From positions 1,788,501-1,852,500 of the forward strand of contig NZ_CP130558.2 of NCBI RefSeq assembly GCF_030534315.2: a stretch of DNA of 64,000 bases, in the 5' to 3' direction. A program made the translations under genes and the position numbers. The notes under the pieces are model-generated. The model was not told the DNA's origin. It did no database searches and worked only from the letters and a program-made list of their open reading frames with translations. The DNA is from Thermoanaerobacterium sp. CMT5567-10. GTDB taxonomy: Bacteria > Bacillota > Thermoanaerobacteria > Thermoanaerobacterales > Thermoanaerobacteraceae. This document shows, in pieces, positions 28,918-38,128 of the stretch (within the stretch, counting starts at the first letter, position 1; each line of letters starts with the position of its first letter).

Positions 28918-30288
28918 ATGAAGAGGCATTTATCAATTTTTATGGCATTTGTAATCGTATTGACTCTTGTTTTTTCTGTAGCTTCAGTTACATATGCTGC
29001 AACGAATACGGTGGAGAGCGACAATATAAGCAGTTATTTAGATGATTTAGGCTCTATTATGCAATTTATTAAAGACAACTATGCAGGAGACATAACATAC
29101 GATCAAATGGAGGAAGGGGCAATAAAAGGGATACTATCATCCCTTGATAAATACAGTACATATTTCACAAAAGATGAGATGGATTCATTTACAGAATCTA
29201 CATCAGGCACTTTCACCGGCGTAGGAATGGTAGTTGAACAAAGGGACAACGACATAGTAGTCGTGTCTACGGTTGACGGTTCGCCGGCGGAAAGAGCTGG
29301 AGTAAAAAGCGGATATATTGTCGTATCTGTCGATGGCAAAGATGTGACAGGGATGAGCGTAAACGACGTGACAAATCTCATCAAAGGCGAAAAAGGAACA
29401 AAAGTGAAGATAGGTTTTTTGGTAAATGGGAAGACAGTCGAATACGAGATAACGAGGGATGTCATAAAGATAAACCCGGTATCGTATAAAATAATAAACG
29501 GTATAGGCTATATAGACATAAGTGAGTTTAATGGAAATACTGAAGACAATGTTGCAAAAGCCCTTGACTATATGGATCAAAACAATATAAAGAAACTTGT
29601 CATCGATTTAAGGGATAATCCCGGCGGATACTTGTCTGAAGCTGTAGCTGTTTCAAATTTTTTTGTACCGGCAGGTCCTGTTGTGACAGTGGCTATGAAC
29701 GGTGGAAATAATCAGACGTATTATTCTTTCTTGAAAAATCAGAAGTACAAGATTGCAGTTCTCATAAACAATGGAACTGCGTCAGCAGCCGAAATACTGG
29801 CAGGTGCCATACAGGATACTAAAGCAGGAGTACTAGTAGGCGAAAATTCATACGGAAAAGGAACAGTGCAAGAAGTGTTTTCATTTTCTGATGGCAGTGG
29901 AATGAAGCTTACTATAGCCAAATACTTGCTTCCATCAGGAAGATGGATTGACGGGACAGGTCTCAAACCTGATGTAGAGGTAAAAGACAGCAGGGTGACT
30001 TTGCCGGAATTGGTGTATACAAAAGATATAAAAAAAGGCGATACAGGAAATAGCGTAAAACTGTTACAGTCTTACTTAAGCCTTTTAGGGTATTACAAAG
30101 GTGAGCCAAACGGGTATTTCGGCAATGACACGTATGATGCTATTGTGAGCTTTCAAAAATACGCAGGAATACCAGCAACGGGCGTCCTTGATAGGGGCAC
30201 TGCTGATGCCCTTTCGTATTTCTATGGTTTGACACTTAAAAACGATGCACAGCTTGATAAGGCCATTGAACTTTTAAATCAGGAATAG
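28918..30288 (+). CDS. Carboxy-terminal processing protease (S41 family) with PDZ and peptidoglycan-binding domains
   Basis: A secreted or membrane-tethered serine protease of 456 residues. Order: signal or anchor helix (residues 5-28), a lead domain with YDQMEEGAIKGIL, a PDZ domain (about 95-180, SPAERAGVKSGYIVVSVDG), the S41 core with NPGGYLSEAV and the catalytic Ser in NNGTASAAEILAGA, the partner Lys in YGKGTVQE, and a C-terminal PG_binding_1 module (KKGDTGNSVKLLQSYLSLLG). The last module should hold it at the cell wall. The architecture matches Bacillus CtpA/CtpB; a sporulation role like CtpB is possible but not shown. Confidence 0.92.
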   Translation: MKRHLSIFMAFVIVLTLVFSVASVTYAATNTVESDNISSYLDDLGSIMQFIKDNYAGDITYDQMEEGAIKGILSSLDKYSTYFTKDEMDSFTESTSGTFTGVGMVVEQRDNDIVVVSTVDGSPAERAGVKSGYIVVSVDGKDVTGMSVNDVTNLIKGEKGTKVKIGFLVNGKTVEYEITRDVIKINPVSYKIINGIGYIDISEFNGNTEDNVAKALDYMDQNNIKKLVIDLRDNPGGYLSEAVAVSNFFVPAGPVVTVAMNGGNNQTYYSFLKNQKYKIAVLINNGTASAAEILAGAIQDTKAGVLVGENSYGKGTVQEVFSFSDGSGMKLTIAKYLLPSGRWIDGTGLKPDVEVKDSRVTLPELVYTKDIKKGDTGNSVKLLQSYLSLLGYYKGEPNGYFGNDTYDAIVSFQKYAGIPATGVLDRGTADALSYFYGLTLKNDAQLDKAIELLNQE

Positions 30289-30436
30289 ATGATATCATAA
30301 ATCATTGATGTGCTATTATAGAGAGAAAACAATTTTGCATGAGTGAGCGAATTGTTGGAAAGCGATAACTAAACTTAGCGAGATCGACGAACGAAAGCAA
30401 AAAAGATATTTCACTATTTAAACAGGTGGTGAGACA
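30289..30436 (+). other. Leader of glycerate kinase gene with an unusual conserved-looking segment
   Basis: Between 30330 and 30405 the base composition is less A/T-rich than in other intergenic regions, with repeated GCGA/GAGCGA/GCGAGA words and TTTTGC / GCAAAA ends that could pair. I see no ORF with a ribosome binding site and do not recognise a riboswitch. GGTGGTGAGA before GTG 30437 is the glycerate kinase ribosome binding site. Confidence 0.4.
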
Positions 30437-31564
30437 GTGAGGATATTAGTTGCGCCTGACTCCTACAAAGGAAGTTTGTCATCGAGAGAAGTCATAGAGG
30501 CAATGACAGAAGGCATAAGAAGGGTTGTAGATGCTGAGATTCTAAAGGTGCCTATAGCTGACGGAGGAGAAGGTACAGTAGATGCATTAATTATGTCTTT
30601 AGGAGGAAAAATCATAGATGTAGATGTAGTAGGACCGCTTGGAAATGTGGTCAAAGGCTACTTTGGCGTACTTAATGATGGCACTGCAGTTATAGAGATG
30701 GCTGCATCATCTGGCTTAAACCTTGTGCCAAATGACATGAGAAATCCTTTAATCACTACGACTTACGGTGTTGGTCAGCTTATAAAGGAAGCCCTTGACG
30801 CAGGATGTCGCAAATTCATAATAGGAGTAGGAGGAAGTGCCACAAATGACGGCGGCGCCGGAATGGTTCAAGCATTAGGTGTAAAGCTCTTAGATGAAGA
30901 CGGCAAAGACATATCTTATGGAGGAGGAAATCTATATAGGCTCAAAAAAGTTGACATAAGCAGTATTGATAAAAGGGTGCGTGAAAGCAGCTTCATAGTG
31001 GCATCTGATGTAACAAATCCTCTCTGTGGTGAAAACGGTGCATCTTACGTTTATGGACCGCAGAAAGGTGCAACACCAGAGATGGTGGAAATTCTTGACA
31101 ACAATTTAAGGCGCTATGCCAGTGTAGTAAAAGAGACATTAGGCAAAGACTTTTCAGATGTTCCCGGTGCTGGTGCGGCGGGCGGACTGGGCTTTTCCTT
31201 AATGGCGTTTTTAAATGCTAAGATAAAATCTGGAATAGACATTGTGATGGAGGCTTCAAATATAGATGAAAAGATAAAGTCATGTGATATTGTGATAACG
31301 GGTGAAGGCAATACAGATTTTCAGACTGCATACGGCAAGGCTCCAGCGGGAATAGCAAGGATAGCTAAAAAGTACGGAAAACCTGTCGTGATACTATCAG
31401 GTGGTCTAGGTAAAAACTATAAAGAACTCTATGATGTAGGTGTCACATCAATGTTCAGCATCGTAGATAAACCTATGACGCTTCGAGAAGCGATGATAAA
31501 TGCTAGAAAGCTTATATCTGATAGGGCAGAAGATATAATTCGAACTATATTAGCTTTTATATAA
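30437..31564 (+). CDS. glxK: Glycerate kinase
   Basis: Phosphorylates D-glycerate; whether the product is 2- or 3-phosphoglycerate depends on the subclass and cannot be read here. The 375-residue protein of the GarK/GlxK family starts MRILVAPDSYKGSLSSREV and contains IADGGEGTVDAL, GVGGSATNDGGAG and DIVITGEGNTDFQTAYGKAP, all family signatures. It starts with GTG after GGTGGTGAGA. It is a single gene between a protease gene and a terminator. Confidence 0.93.
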   Translation: MRILVAPDSYKGSLSSREVIEAMTEGIRRVVDAEILKVPIADGGEGTVDALIMSLGGKIIDVDVVGPLGNVVKGYFGVLNDGTAVIEMAASSGLNLVPNDMRNPLITTTYGVGQLIKEALDAGCRKFIIGVGGSATNDGGAGMVQALGVKLLDEDGKDISYGGGNLYRLKKVDISSIDKRVRESSFIVASDVTNPLCGENGASYVYGPQKGATPEMVEILDNNLRRYASVVKETLGKDFSDVPGAGAAGGLGFSLMAFLNAKIKSGIDIVMEASNIDEKIKSCDIVITGEGNTDFQTAYGKAPAGIARIAKKYGKPVVILSGGLGKNYKELYDVGVTSMFSIVDKPMTLREAMINARKLISDRAEDIIRTILAFI

Positions 31565-31580
31565 TATAATACAAAAAGAA

Positions 31581-31618
31581 CCGTCCCTTTTTAATAGAGA
31601 ATTAGGGACGGCTTTTTT
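31581..31618 (+). terminator. Terminator after glycerate kinase
   Basis: CCGTCCCT pairs exactly with AGGGACGG, followed by a T run. Confidence 0.88.
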
Positions 31619-31946
31619 GTATATCTCAATAAAATGTATAATTATGAAAAAGTTGTAACAATAAAAATATATTATAGATAAAATTATTTATGTAAATAAT
31701 AGAAAAATCAAAAAAGTAAAATTTTAATAATGCCTATTGCATAATATTAGTTTATGTTATAGAATATGAATCATAAATAGGAAATAAATGGTTAATAAAT
31801 ATTAATATATTTAAAGTTATCTCTTTCAATATCAGTAAAAAAATAAAGTATAATTAAACAGATATCATGGCATATGCCTTGACATATATATTTTAGGGAA
31901 AGGAGGATAGTTTTTACAAATAACATATAAAAAGGGGGTTAAGATA
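31619..31946 (+). other. Long A/T-rich region before the subtilase gene
   Basis: No gene is visible. The stretch is very A/T-rich and includes a small palindrome, GGCATATGCC (near 31871). There are two purine-rich ribosome-binding-like sites: GAAAGGAGG near 31902, which has no start codon after it, and AAGGGGG just before the ATG at 31947. The first may be unused or mark a remnant leader. Confidence 0.4.
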
Positions 31947-34900
31947 ATGGGGAAAAAACTTTTAGTACTGGTCATCACGTTTCTCATGATATTTGGGACA
32001 ATTAGTACAAATGCTAATGCCCAGACATTTAATACAAATCAATATGCAATAAAATTTTTCTCAAATGATAAACAAGAAGTAACTAATTTTATCAATTCTC
32101 TAAATGGAATTAGGTTGCCACAAAATGCAAAACAAAATGGTCCATTGACGAATAGTCTATTACCTACTTCACATTCATATAACTTAGTTATTTTATCCGA
32201 TGGAACAGATTTGACAAGCCAATTAAATAAAATTGGTACATCCAAAAAGATAGGCGACAATATATTCACATTGGATATAAATGAGAATAACCTATCAAAG
32301 TTATTGAATGTGACAGGCATCAAAGGCATATCGCTTGATAATATCTATAATGTTGATCCAAAAGAAAAAAATCCAATAAATTATGTAAATAACCTTCCAT
32401 TTAAACCAGATGTTGAATCAACAGAGGATGATACAAATGCAGATAAATTCTACCAAATGGGATATGATGGGAAAGGTGTAACAATTGCTATAATAGATAC
32501 TGGCGTAGATCCTATCCATGAGATGCTTCAAAATGCAGATGGAGATATAAAGGTGATCGATTGGCAGGACTTCACTGGAGAGGGAGATGTTTCATTAAAT
32601 ATTGAGACAACAGTTCAATCAGTATATAGTGATGTCTATGGTAGCCCAGCAATTACAATAAAGCCAAATGTAGAAAATAAGGCATACAATGATATTTTAA
32701 ATGCTTTAAAACTAACTACTATTAATACTGTTAATCAATCTGTATATGGTGAAGTATATAATGAAGTCTACAAAGAAGTATACATCCCAGATACAGGTAC
32801 ATATATTAAGATGCCTGACGTCATTCCTGACGGAGCAAAGGTTTATGTAGGAGAGCTCCATGAAAATATATTTCCTAATGAAATATATTTTGGATATAGA
32901 CCTGGAGCTAATACAGGTTTTGATTTCAACCGAGATGGTGATAAGACTGACAATTATTATGTCTTAGGTATCGACATCGATGGAAATGGTTCACCCGATA
33001 TAGTAGCTGTTGACACAAATCAAAACAACAACATTGCTGATGATACACTTCTTATACCATATAAAGATGGAATAGAAAAGCTTAATACACCCTTTGTAGC
33101 TTCATTTCCGAATGATCCAAATGTACCAGAAGGTGCGCCACCAGCAAAGATGAATTTTGTCTTAACAGGCATATTCAAAGGAGACAATGGTGGTTACATT
33201 GCAAACTTAGGTTTTCCAGGTGGCTCACATGGCACACATGTTGCAGGTATATCTACTGGTAGTGGAAGCTTAAGAGGATTAGCTCCAGGTGCAAAGGTGA
33301 TGGCATTAAAAGCACTTGGCACGAATGTCGGTGGCGCAACATCAGGCATTATGGCTGCTATGGAGTATGCAGCTAAGAATGGCGCAGATATAGTGAATAT
33401 GAGCCTTGGATCATCACCAGATATAAACGATGGAACATCACCAGAATCACAGCTTGCAAATGAACTTTCAAAAAAATATCATATAATATTTTCTATATCA
33501 GCGGGTAATGAAGGACCTGGGATAAATACAATTGGTGCACCTGGCGACAGTACAGAGGCAATTACCTCTGGCGCATATATTTCACACGATACATGGCTCG
33601 AATATGGATATAATGTTCCAGGTGATGGACTTTGGTATTTCTCATCTGTTGGTCCAAGAGAAGATGGTGGATTAAAGCCTACTATCATAACACCTGGTTC
33701 TGCTATATCAAGTGTACCGGAATGGGATGTGTGGGCAGGAGGCCAATACAGAGGACCATATGATCTATATCAGGGAACAAGTATGGCAGCACCACAGACA
33801 TCTGGTTTATCAGCACTTCTATTATCAGCAGCCAGAAAAGACAAACTAATTGAACCTAATGACAGGTTAGATCCAGAACTTGTAAGTGAAGCCTTGATCA
33901 AGACGGCTAGACATATCGGCGATTATGCACCTGTCGAAGAAGGTGGTGGACTTCCCGATGTTGTTGCCGCATATGATTATATTAAGAATAAACTTGGTGC
34001 TACTAAGGACGACATAGAAGTTGCTACAGATTACAAGGAAAAAATCACAAACACAACAGGTGTATACGTAAGAAACGGCAATATACCTGATACTGTTAAT
34101 GCATATATCAAAAACGATGGAAGCACTGATATTACCCTTAACATTTCAAATAGTATAGGGTATATATCATTAGATAAATCTACATTAAATATACCAGCGG
34201 GTCAGATTGGTAATGTAGTTTTATCAATAGATAAATCAAAATTACAGCCTGGATTAAATAGTGGTGTAATTACACTTGATGATCCAGCTACAAAGTTGAT
34301 AGATGGTTCGATACCCGTTACAATTGTTGTTCCAACTAACCTTGATAAAGATTCATTGTATTTAAGCGATACAAAAGGAGAAGTACCTGTATCACATTAT
34401 ACAAGGCATTTCTATAGAGTACCTGACGGTGTAAAGAGTTTTAAGATCGATTTGACATCACTTGAAACAGAAAAAGGTGTTGGAAGGATCAGAGCAACAC
34501 TATTTGATCCAAATGGCATAGAATATAATCCTAACGAAATATTATATACAACACCTGATACGCCAACTGTTACAAGATCGGTATATAATCCACTTCCAGG
34601 TGTTTGGGAAGTAAATGTATATGAAAGTTTTGCATCGTCAGTCCCAGTTGCACAGTATGATTTGAAATTCATGCTGACAGGACTTGTTCCAAAACCTGAT
34701 ACTTGGAGTGAATCAGGTGAAGTAGGTACAAATCTTGAAAAGCAGTTTAGTCTTACAAATTTAACTGATGCAGATCAAGATGTGGAATATGTAGGAACAG
34801 GTCTGGTTGATTTAAATACACCGCCTGAAGTTACACATCCTGTGATAGATGTTAATAGTGATAATGACACAGATCTTTTTGGACATGGATATATTGAGAT

Positions 34901-36695
34901 TTTTAAAGTAACAAAAGATAATCCTAATTTTGTCTATGAAGTATCTATTAGCGATGACAATCCTGCTGATGACCTTGACTTGTATCTATTTAAGTTAAAT
35001 GACGATGGTAAGTCGCTATCACAATATGCAATGGACGCAGATGGAGATTCTAATGAAAGTATAAAGCTTAAAGCCTTGCCAGCAGGGACATATATACTTG
35101 ATGTGAATGCATTTGCAGTGCCATCTGGTAAAGCAACTGTAAATCTTTCAAAGAAAGCACTGTATGCAAGTGATGCTGTTAAAGGGTCAGATATGACTGT
35201 AACTGGCAGCGAAACAATAAAGCAAAATGAAACAGGTAATATGAGTGCAAAGATGACTGTACCTGAAACACCGTCAAATTATGCAGGGTTAATTGTGGTA
35301 AATGACAAAGATGGTAATATGTTAACGAGGATAAATGTCAGTGTAAATGCATTACCAAAGAGTGTGACACTGAATAATATAGTTTCAGATCATGAAAAAG
35401 TAGAATTGAATAAAGGTGATACAGTTCAGCTAAAAATTACCGCAAATTATTCCGATGGAACAACAGTAGATGTCACAAATGATGCGACATACGTTGTAAA
35501 AGATTCAAGTATTGCCTCTGTTGATAAAGGCCTAGTAAAAGGCTTAAGCAAAGGTGAAACAGTCCTTGACATAACATATGGCAGTGTTTCAACAACTGTC
35601 AATATAAAGGTAAATGAAGTATCACAACCAGGTGGAGGGGGCGGCGGTTCGACACTACCTTCAAGTGGCGGAAGTACAAACCCACCATCAAGTGGTACAG
35701 AGGAAATACCAACAACAGGTGATAATACCTCAACAGAAAGCAAAACTGTAAAAGTTCCTATTGACGGTGCTTCCGTTGAAACAGCTGCAAAAGATTTATC
35801 AATGACTTTTACTGACGGCACATTCAACAGTGAAGTGACATTAAAAATAACACCATTGAAAGCAGAAGATATAAATAAGACCTCAAATATTAAATTAATA
35901 GGAAGTGCCTATGAAATAGATACAAATGGTGTACAACCAAGTAAGCCTGTAAAAGCAGTATTTAAGTATGATGACAAAAACTTAAATGGCATAGATGAGA
36001 GATTGATATCTGTATTTACTTATAAAGATGGAAACTGGGAATCTGTAGGTGGAGTAGTTGATGCAACAAATAATACAGTGACTGTAAATCTTACTCATTT
36101 TTCAAAATACGCTTTGATGGCAAAAGATATTAATTTCTCTGATACTGCGTTAAATTGGGCCAAGGATGATATTAAAGTACTTGCATCCCGTGACATAATA
36201 TCAGGATATGAAGATAATACATTTAAGCCAGATAAAGCTGTTACAAGAGCAGAATTCATATCAATGCTTACTAGAGCTCTTGCCATAGATGGGAATAATG
36301 CAAATATACCATCTTTTAAAGATGTAAAATCCAGTGACTGGTATTATGGTGCAGTTGAAGCTGCAAAACAAGTCGGATTAACATCAGGTTATGAAGATGG
36401 GACATTTAGGCCAAATGCAGAAATATCAAGACAAGAAATGACCGCTATGATAGTTAATGCATTAAGAGTCAATAAAGTAGCTCAGTTTTTACCAACAGGA
36501 AATGCGGCAGAACTTAACAAGTTTAGAGACAATGGGAAAGTACAGGATTGGGCGAAGGACTCAATGGCAATAGGTGTTAAGAATGGCCTTATCCAAGGTA
36601 CTGATTCTGAAACACTGTTGCCTGAAGGGACATCAACAAGGGCCATGGCGGCAGCAATGATTTTGAGGATGCTAAAACAGCTCGGAAAAATATAA
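31947..36695 (+). CDS. SLH-anchored subtilisin-family serine protease
   Basis: A secreted 1582-residue protease. Signal peptide residues 1-26 (cleavage near ANA-Q). An inhibitor-I9-like pro-region follows. The S8 domain has Asp in IAIIDTGVDP (about 183), His in GSHGTHVAG (about 427) and Ser in QGTSMAAP (about 611). The Asp-His gap is roughly 245 residues, far longer than in subtilisin; the insert holds acidic Asp/Asn-rich segments that look calcium-binding (DFNRDGDKTDNYY, DIDGNGSPD). Beta-sandwich regions, a Big_2-like domain (about 1130-1220), a Gly/Ser/Pro linker and three SLH domains (FSDTALNWAKDD, FKDVKSSDWYYG, FRDNGKVQDWAK) follow. SLH domains bind the secondary cell-wall polymer, so it is held at the S-layer. 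Confidence 0.93.
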   Translation: MGKKLLVLVITFLMIFGTISTNANAQTFNTNQYAIKFFSNDKQEVTNFINSLNGIRLPQNAKQNGPLTNSLLPTSHSYNLVILSDGTDLTSQLNKIGTSKKIGDNIFTLDINENNLSKLLNVTGIKGISLDNIYNVDPKEKNPINYVNNLPFKPDVESTEDDTNADKFYQMGYDGKGVTIAIIDTGVDPIHEMLQNADGDIKVIDWQDFTGEGDVSLNIETTVQSVYSDVYGSPAITIKPNVENKAYNDILNALKLTTINTVNQSVYGEVYNEVYKEVYIPDTGTYIKMPDVIPDGAKVYVGELHENIFPNEIYFGYRPGANTGFDFNRDGDKTDNYYVLGIDIDGNGSPDIVAVDTNQNNNIADDTLLIPYKDGIEKLNTPFVASFPNDPNVPEGAPPAKMNFVLTGIFKGDNGGYIANLGFPGGSHGTHVAGISTGSGSLRGLAPGAKVMALKALGTNVGGATSGIMAAMEYAAKNGADIVNMSLGSSPDINDGTSPESQLANELSKKYHIIFSISAGNEGPGINTIGAPGDSTEAITSGAYISHDTWLEYGYNVPGDGLWYFSSVGPREDGGLKPTIITPGSAISSVPEWDVWAGGQYRGPYDLYQGTSMAAPQTSGLSALLLSAARKDKLIEPNDRLDPELVSEALIKTARHIGDYAPVEEGGGLPDVVAAYDYIKNKLGATKDDIEVATDYKEKITNTTGVYVRNGNIPDTVNAYIKNDGSTDITLNISNSIGYISLDKSTLNIPAGQIGNVVLSIDKSKLQPGLNSGVITLDDPATKLIDGSIPVTIVVPTNLDKDSLYLSDTKGEVPVSHYTRHFYRVPDGVKSFKIDLTSLETEKGVGRIRATLFDPNGIEYNPNEILYTTPDTPTVTRSVYNPLPGVWEVNVYESFASSVPVAQYDLKFMLTGLVPKPDTWSESGEVGTNLEKQFSLTNLTDADQDVEYVGTGLVDLNTPPEVTHPVIDVNSDNDTDLFGHGYIEIFKVTKDNPNFVYEVSISDDNPADDLDLYLFKLNDDGKSLSQYAMDADGDSNESIKLKALPAGTYILDVNAFAVPSGKATVNLSKKALYASDAVKGSDMTVTGSETIKQNETGNMSAKMTVPETPSNYAGLIVVNDKDGNMLTRINVSVNALPKSVTLNNIVSDHEKVELNKGDTVQLKITANYSDGTTVDVTNDATYVVKDSSIASVDKGLVKGLSKGETVLDITYGSVSTTVNIKVNEVSQPGGGGGGSTLPSSGGSTNPPSSGTEEIPTTGDNTSTESKTVKVPIDGASVETAAKDLSMTFTDGTFNSEVTLKITPLKAEDINKTSNIKLIGSAYEIDTNGVQPSKPVKAVFKYDDKNLNGIDERLISVFTYKDGNWESVGGVVDATNNTVTVNLTHFSKYALMAKDINFSDTALNWAKDDIKVLASRDIISGYEDNTFKPDKAVTRAEFISMLTRALAIDGNNANIPSFKDVKSSDWYYGAVEAAKQVGLTSGYEDGTFRPNAEISRQEMTAMIVNALRVNKVAQFLPTGNAAELNKFRDNGKVQDWAKDSMAIGVKNGLIQGTDSETLLPEGTSTRAMAAAMILRMLKQLGKI

Positions 36696-36772
36696 ATCAT
36701 ACTGATGGCATAGCCTTTAGACCATAAATATCTGTAAAAGCGTAAGATGCGAAACATATTACACTTTTAGCT

Positions 36773-36813
36773 AAGCCTTATGTAATTCAAATTCATTACA
36801 TAAGGCTTTTTAT
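36773..36813 (+). terminator. Terminator after the subtilase gene
   Basis: AAGCCTTATGTAAT pairs exactly with ATTACATAAGGCTT, followed by a T run. It is one of the strongest hairpins in the window. Confidence 0.9.
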
Positions 36814-37012
36814 CTATCTTTTTAATTTTTAGAAGCTCAATTTATTGAATCTGTTGAAAAAAGAATTATACGAGGTAATATTTTTTGATATATAAGAAAA
36901 TTCTTATATTAACCATAATGTCTATTTATAGTAGACATATGTTTTTTCCTATTGCATTTTTTTCTTTAATAGTTTATCATATTAAATAAATATTTAAAAA
37001 GGTGTGAAGATG

Positions 37013-38098
37013 ATGAGTGACAAAATTCTTATGACTCCGGGGCCTACTATGGTGCCGAAGGAAGTTTTGGATGAGTGTCATCTGCAGCCGTATCACCATA
37101 GGACGCCGGAATTTTATGAACTTTTTTCATGTCTTAATTCAAATCTTAAAAAGATATTTAAAACAAATATGGAAGTCATGACGCTAACTTCATCAGGTAC
37201 AGGCGGCATGGAAGCCGTTGTTGCAAATCTCTTTAAAAGAGGAGATAAAGTACTGATTGCAAGCATCGGACATTTTGGAGAAAGGTTCTATGATATTACA
37301 AAGGCGTATGGACTTGATTCAGATATGATCGATTTTGGATGGGGCAATGCAGTCGATCTGAACAAATTAGAAGATGTATTGAAGAAAAATCAATACAAAG
37401 CATTGATTGTGACACAAAATGAGACATCAACAGGCGTCACAAACGACATAAAAGCGGTGGCAGATGTAGCAAAGAGGTATAATACGCCAGTCATTGTGGA
37501 TGCCGTAAGCTCTTTGGGTGGTATACCTCTAGAGATGGATGAATGGGGACTTGATGCGGTTGTAACATGCTCTCAAAAATGCCTTATGTCACCACCGGGC
37601 TTAAGCTTTGTAGCTTTAAGCGAAAGGGCATGGCAGATGGCAGAGGAATCTAATCTTCCTAAGTACTATTTTGACCTTAAAAAAGCGAGGAAAGGTGTGC
37701 AAAAGGAAAAGCCGGACAATCCGTATACACCTGCAGTTTCCACAATTATGGCCGTAAAGAAGGCTACAGACATGCTTCTTAATATGGGTATGGACACAGT
37801 ATACAATAATCAGCACTTAATCGGTGAAAGGGTAAGAAAAACCATCAAAGAGATGGGACTTAAACTCTTCCCTGATGAATCAATATCGTCAGATCTTTTG
37901 ACTGCAGTAAAAGTGCCTGAAGGATATAAAGCAGGAGATATAATAAACTACATGTCAGAACGTGGAATACTTATAACAGGAGGCCAAGCTCACTTGAAGG
38001 GCAAGATAATAAGAATCGGGCATATGGGATATGTCACAGATGAAATGCTTAATTTGACATTTGATGCACTAAAAGGTGCACTATCAGATTTATCATAG
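37013..38098 (+). CDS. Class V aminotransferase (serine/alanine-glyoxylate type)
   Basis: PLP-dependent aminotransferase of about 361 residues. It starts MSDKILMTPGPTMVPKEVL, typical of the alanine-glyoxylate / serine-pyruvate group. The PLP aspartate lies in PVIVDAVSSLGG and the Schiff-base lysine in VTCSQKCLMSPPG. It is followed 30 bases later by serA. This pairing suggests it takes the place of SerC, or makes serine directly by transamination of hydroxypyruvate or phosphohydroxypyruvate. That is inferred from context. ATG 37010 is an equally possible start; AAGGTG lies upstream of both. Confidence 0.88.
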   Translation: MSDKILMTPGPTMVPKEVLDECHLQPYHHRTPEFYELFSCLNSNLKKIFKTNMEVMTLTSSGTGGMEAVVANLFKRGDKVLIASIGHFGERFYDITKAYGLDSDMIDFGWGNAVDLNKLEDVLKKNQYKALIVTQNETSTGVTNDIKAVADVAKRYNTPVIVDAVSSLGGIPLEMDEWGLDAVVTCSQKCLMSPPGLSFVALSERAWQMAEESNLPKYYFDLKKARKGVQKEKPDNPYTPAVSTIMAVKKATDMLLNMGMDTVYNNQHLIGERVRKTIKEMGLKLFPDESISSDLLTAVKVPEGYKAGDIINYMSERGILITGGQAHLKGKIIRIGHMGYVTDEMLNLTFDALKGALSDLS

Positions 38099-38128
38099 TT
38101 TTAAATAATTTTTTGAGGGGGATTTATT

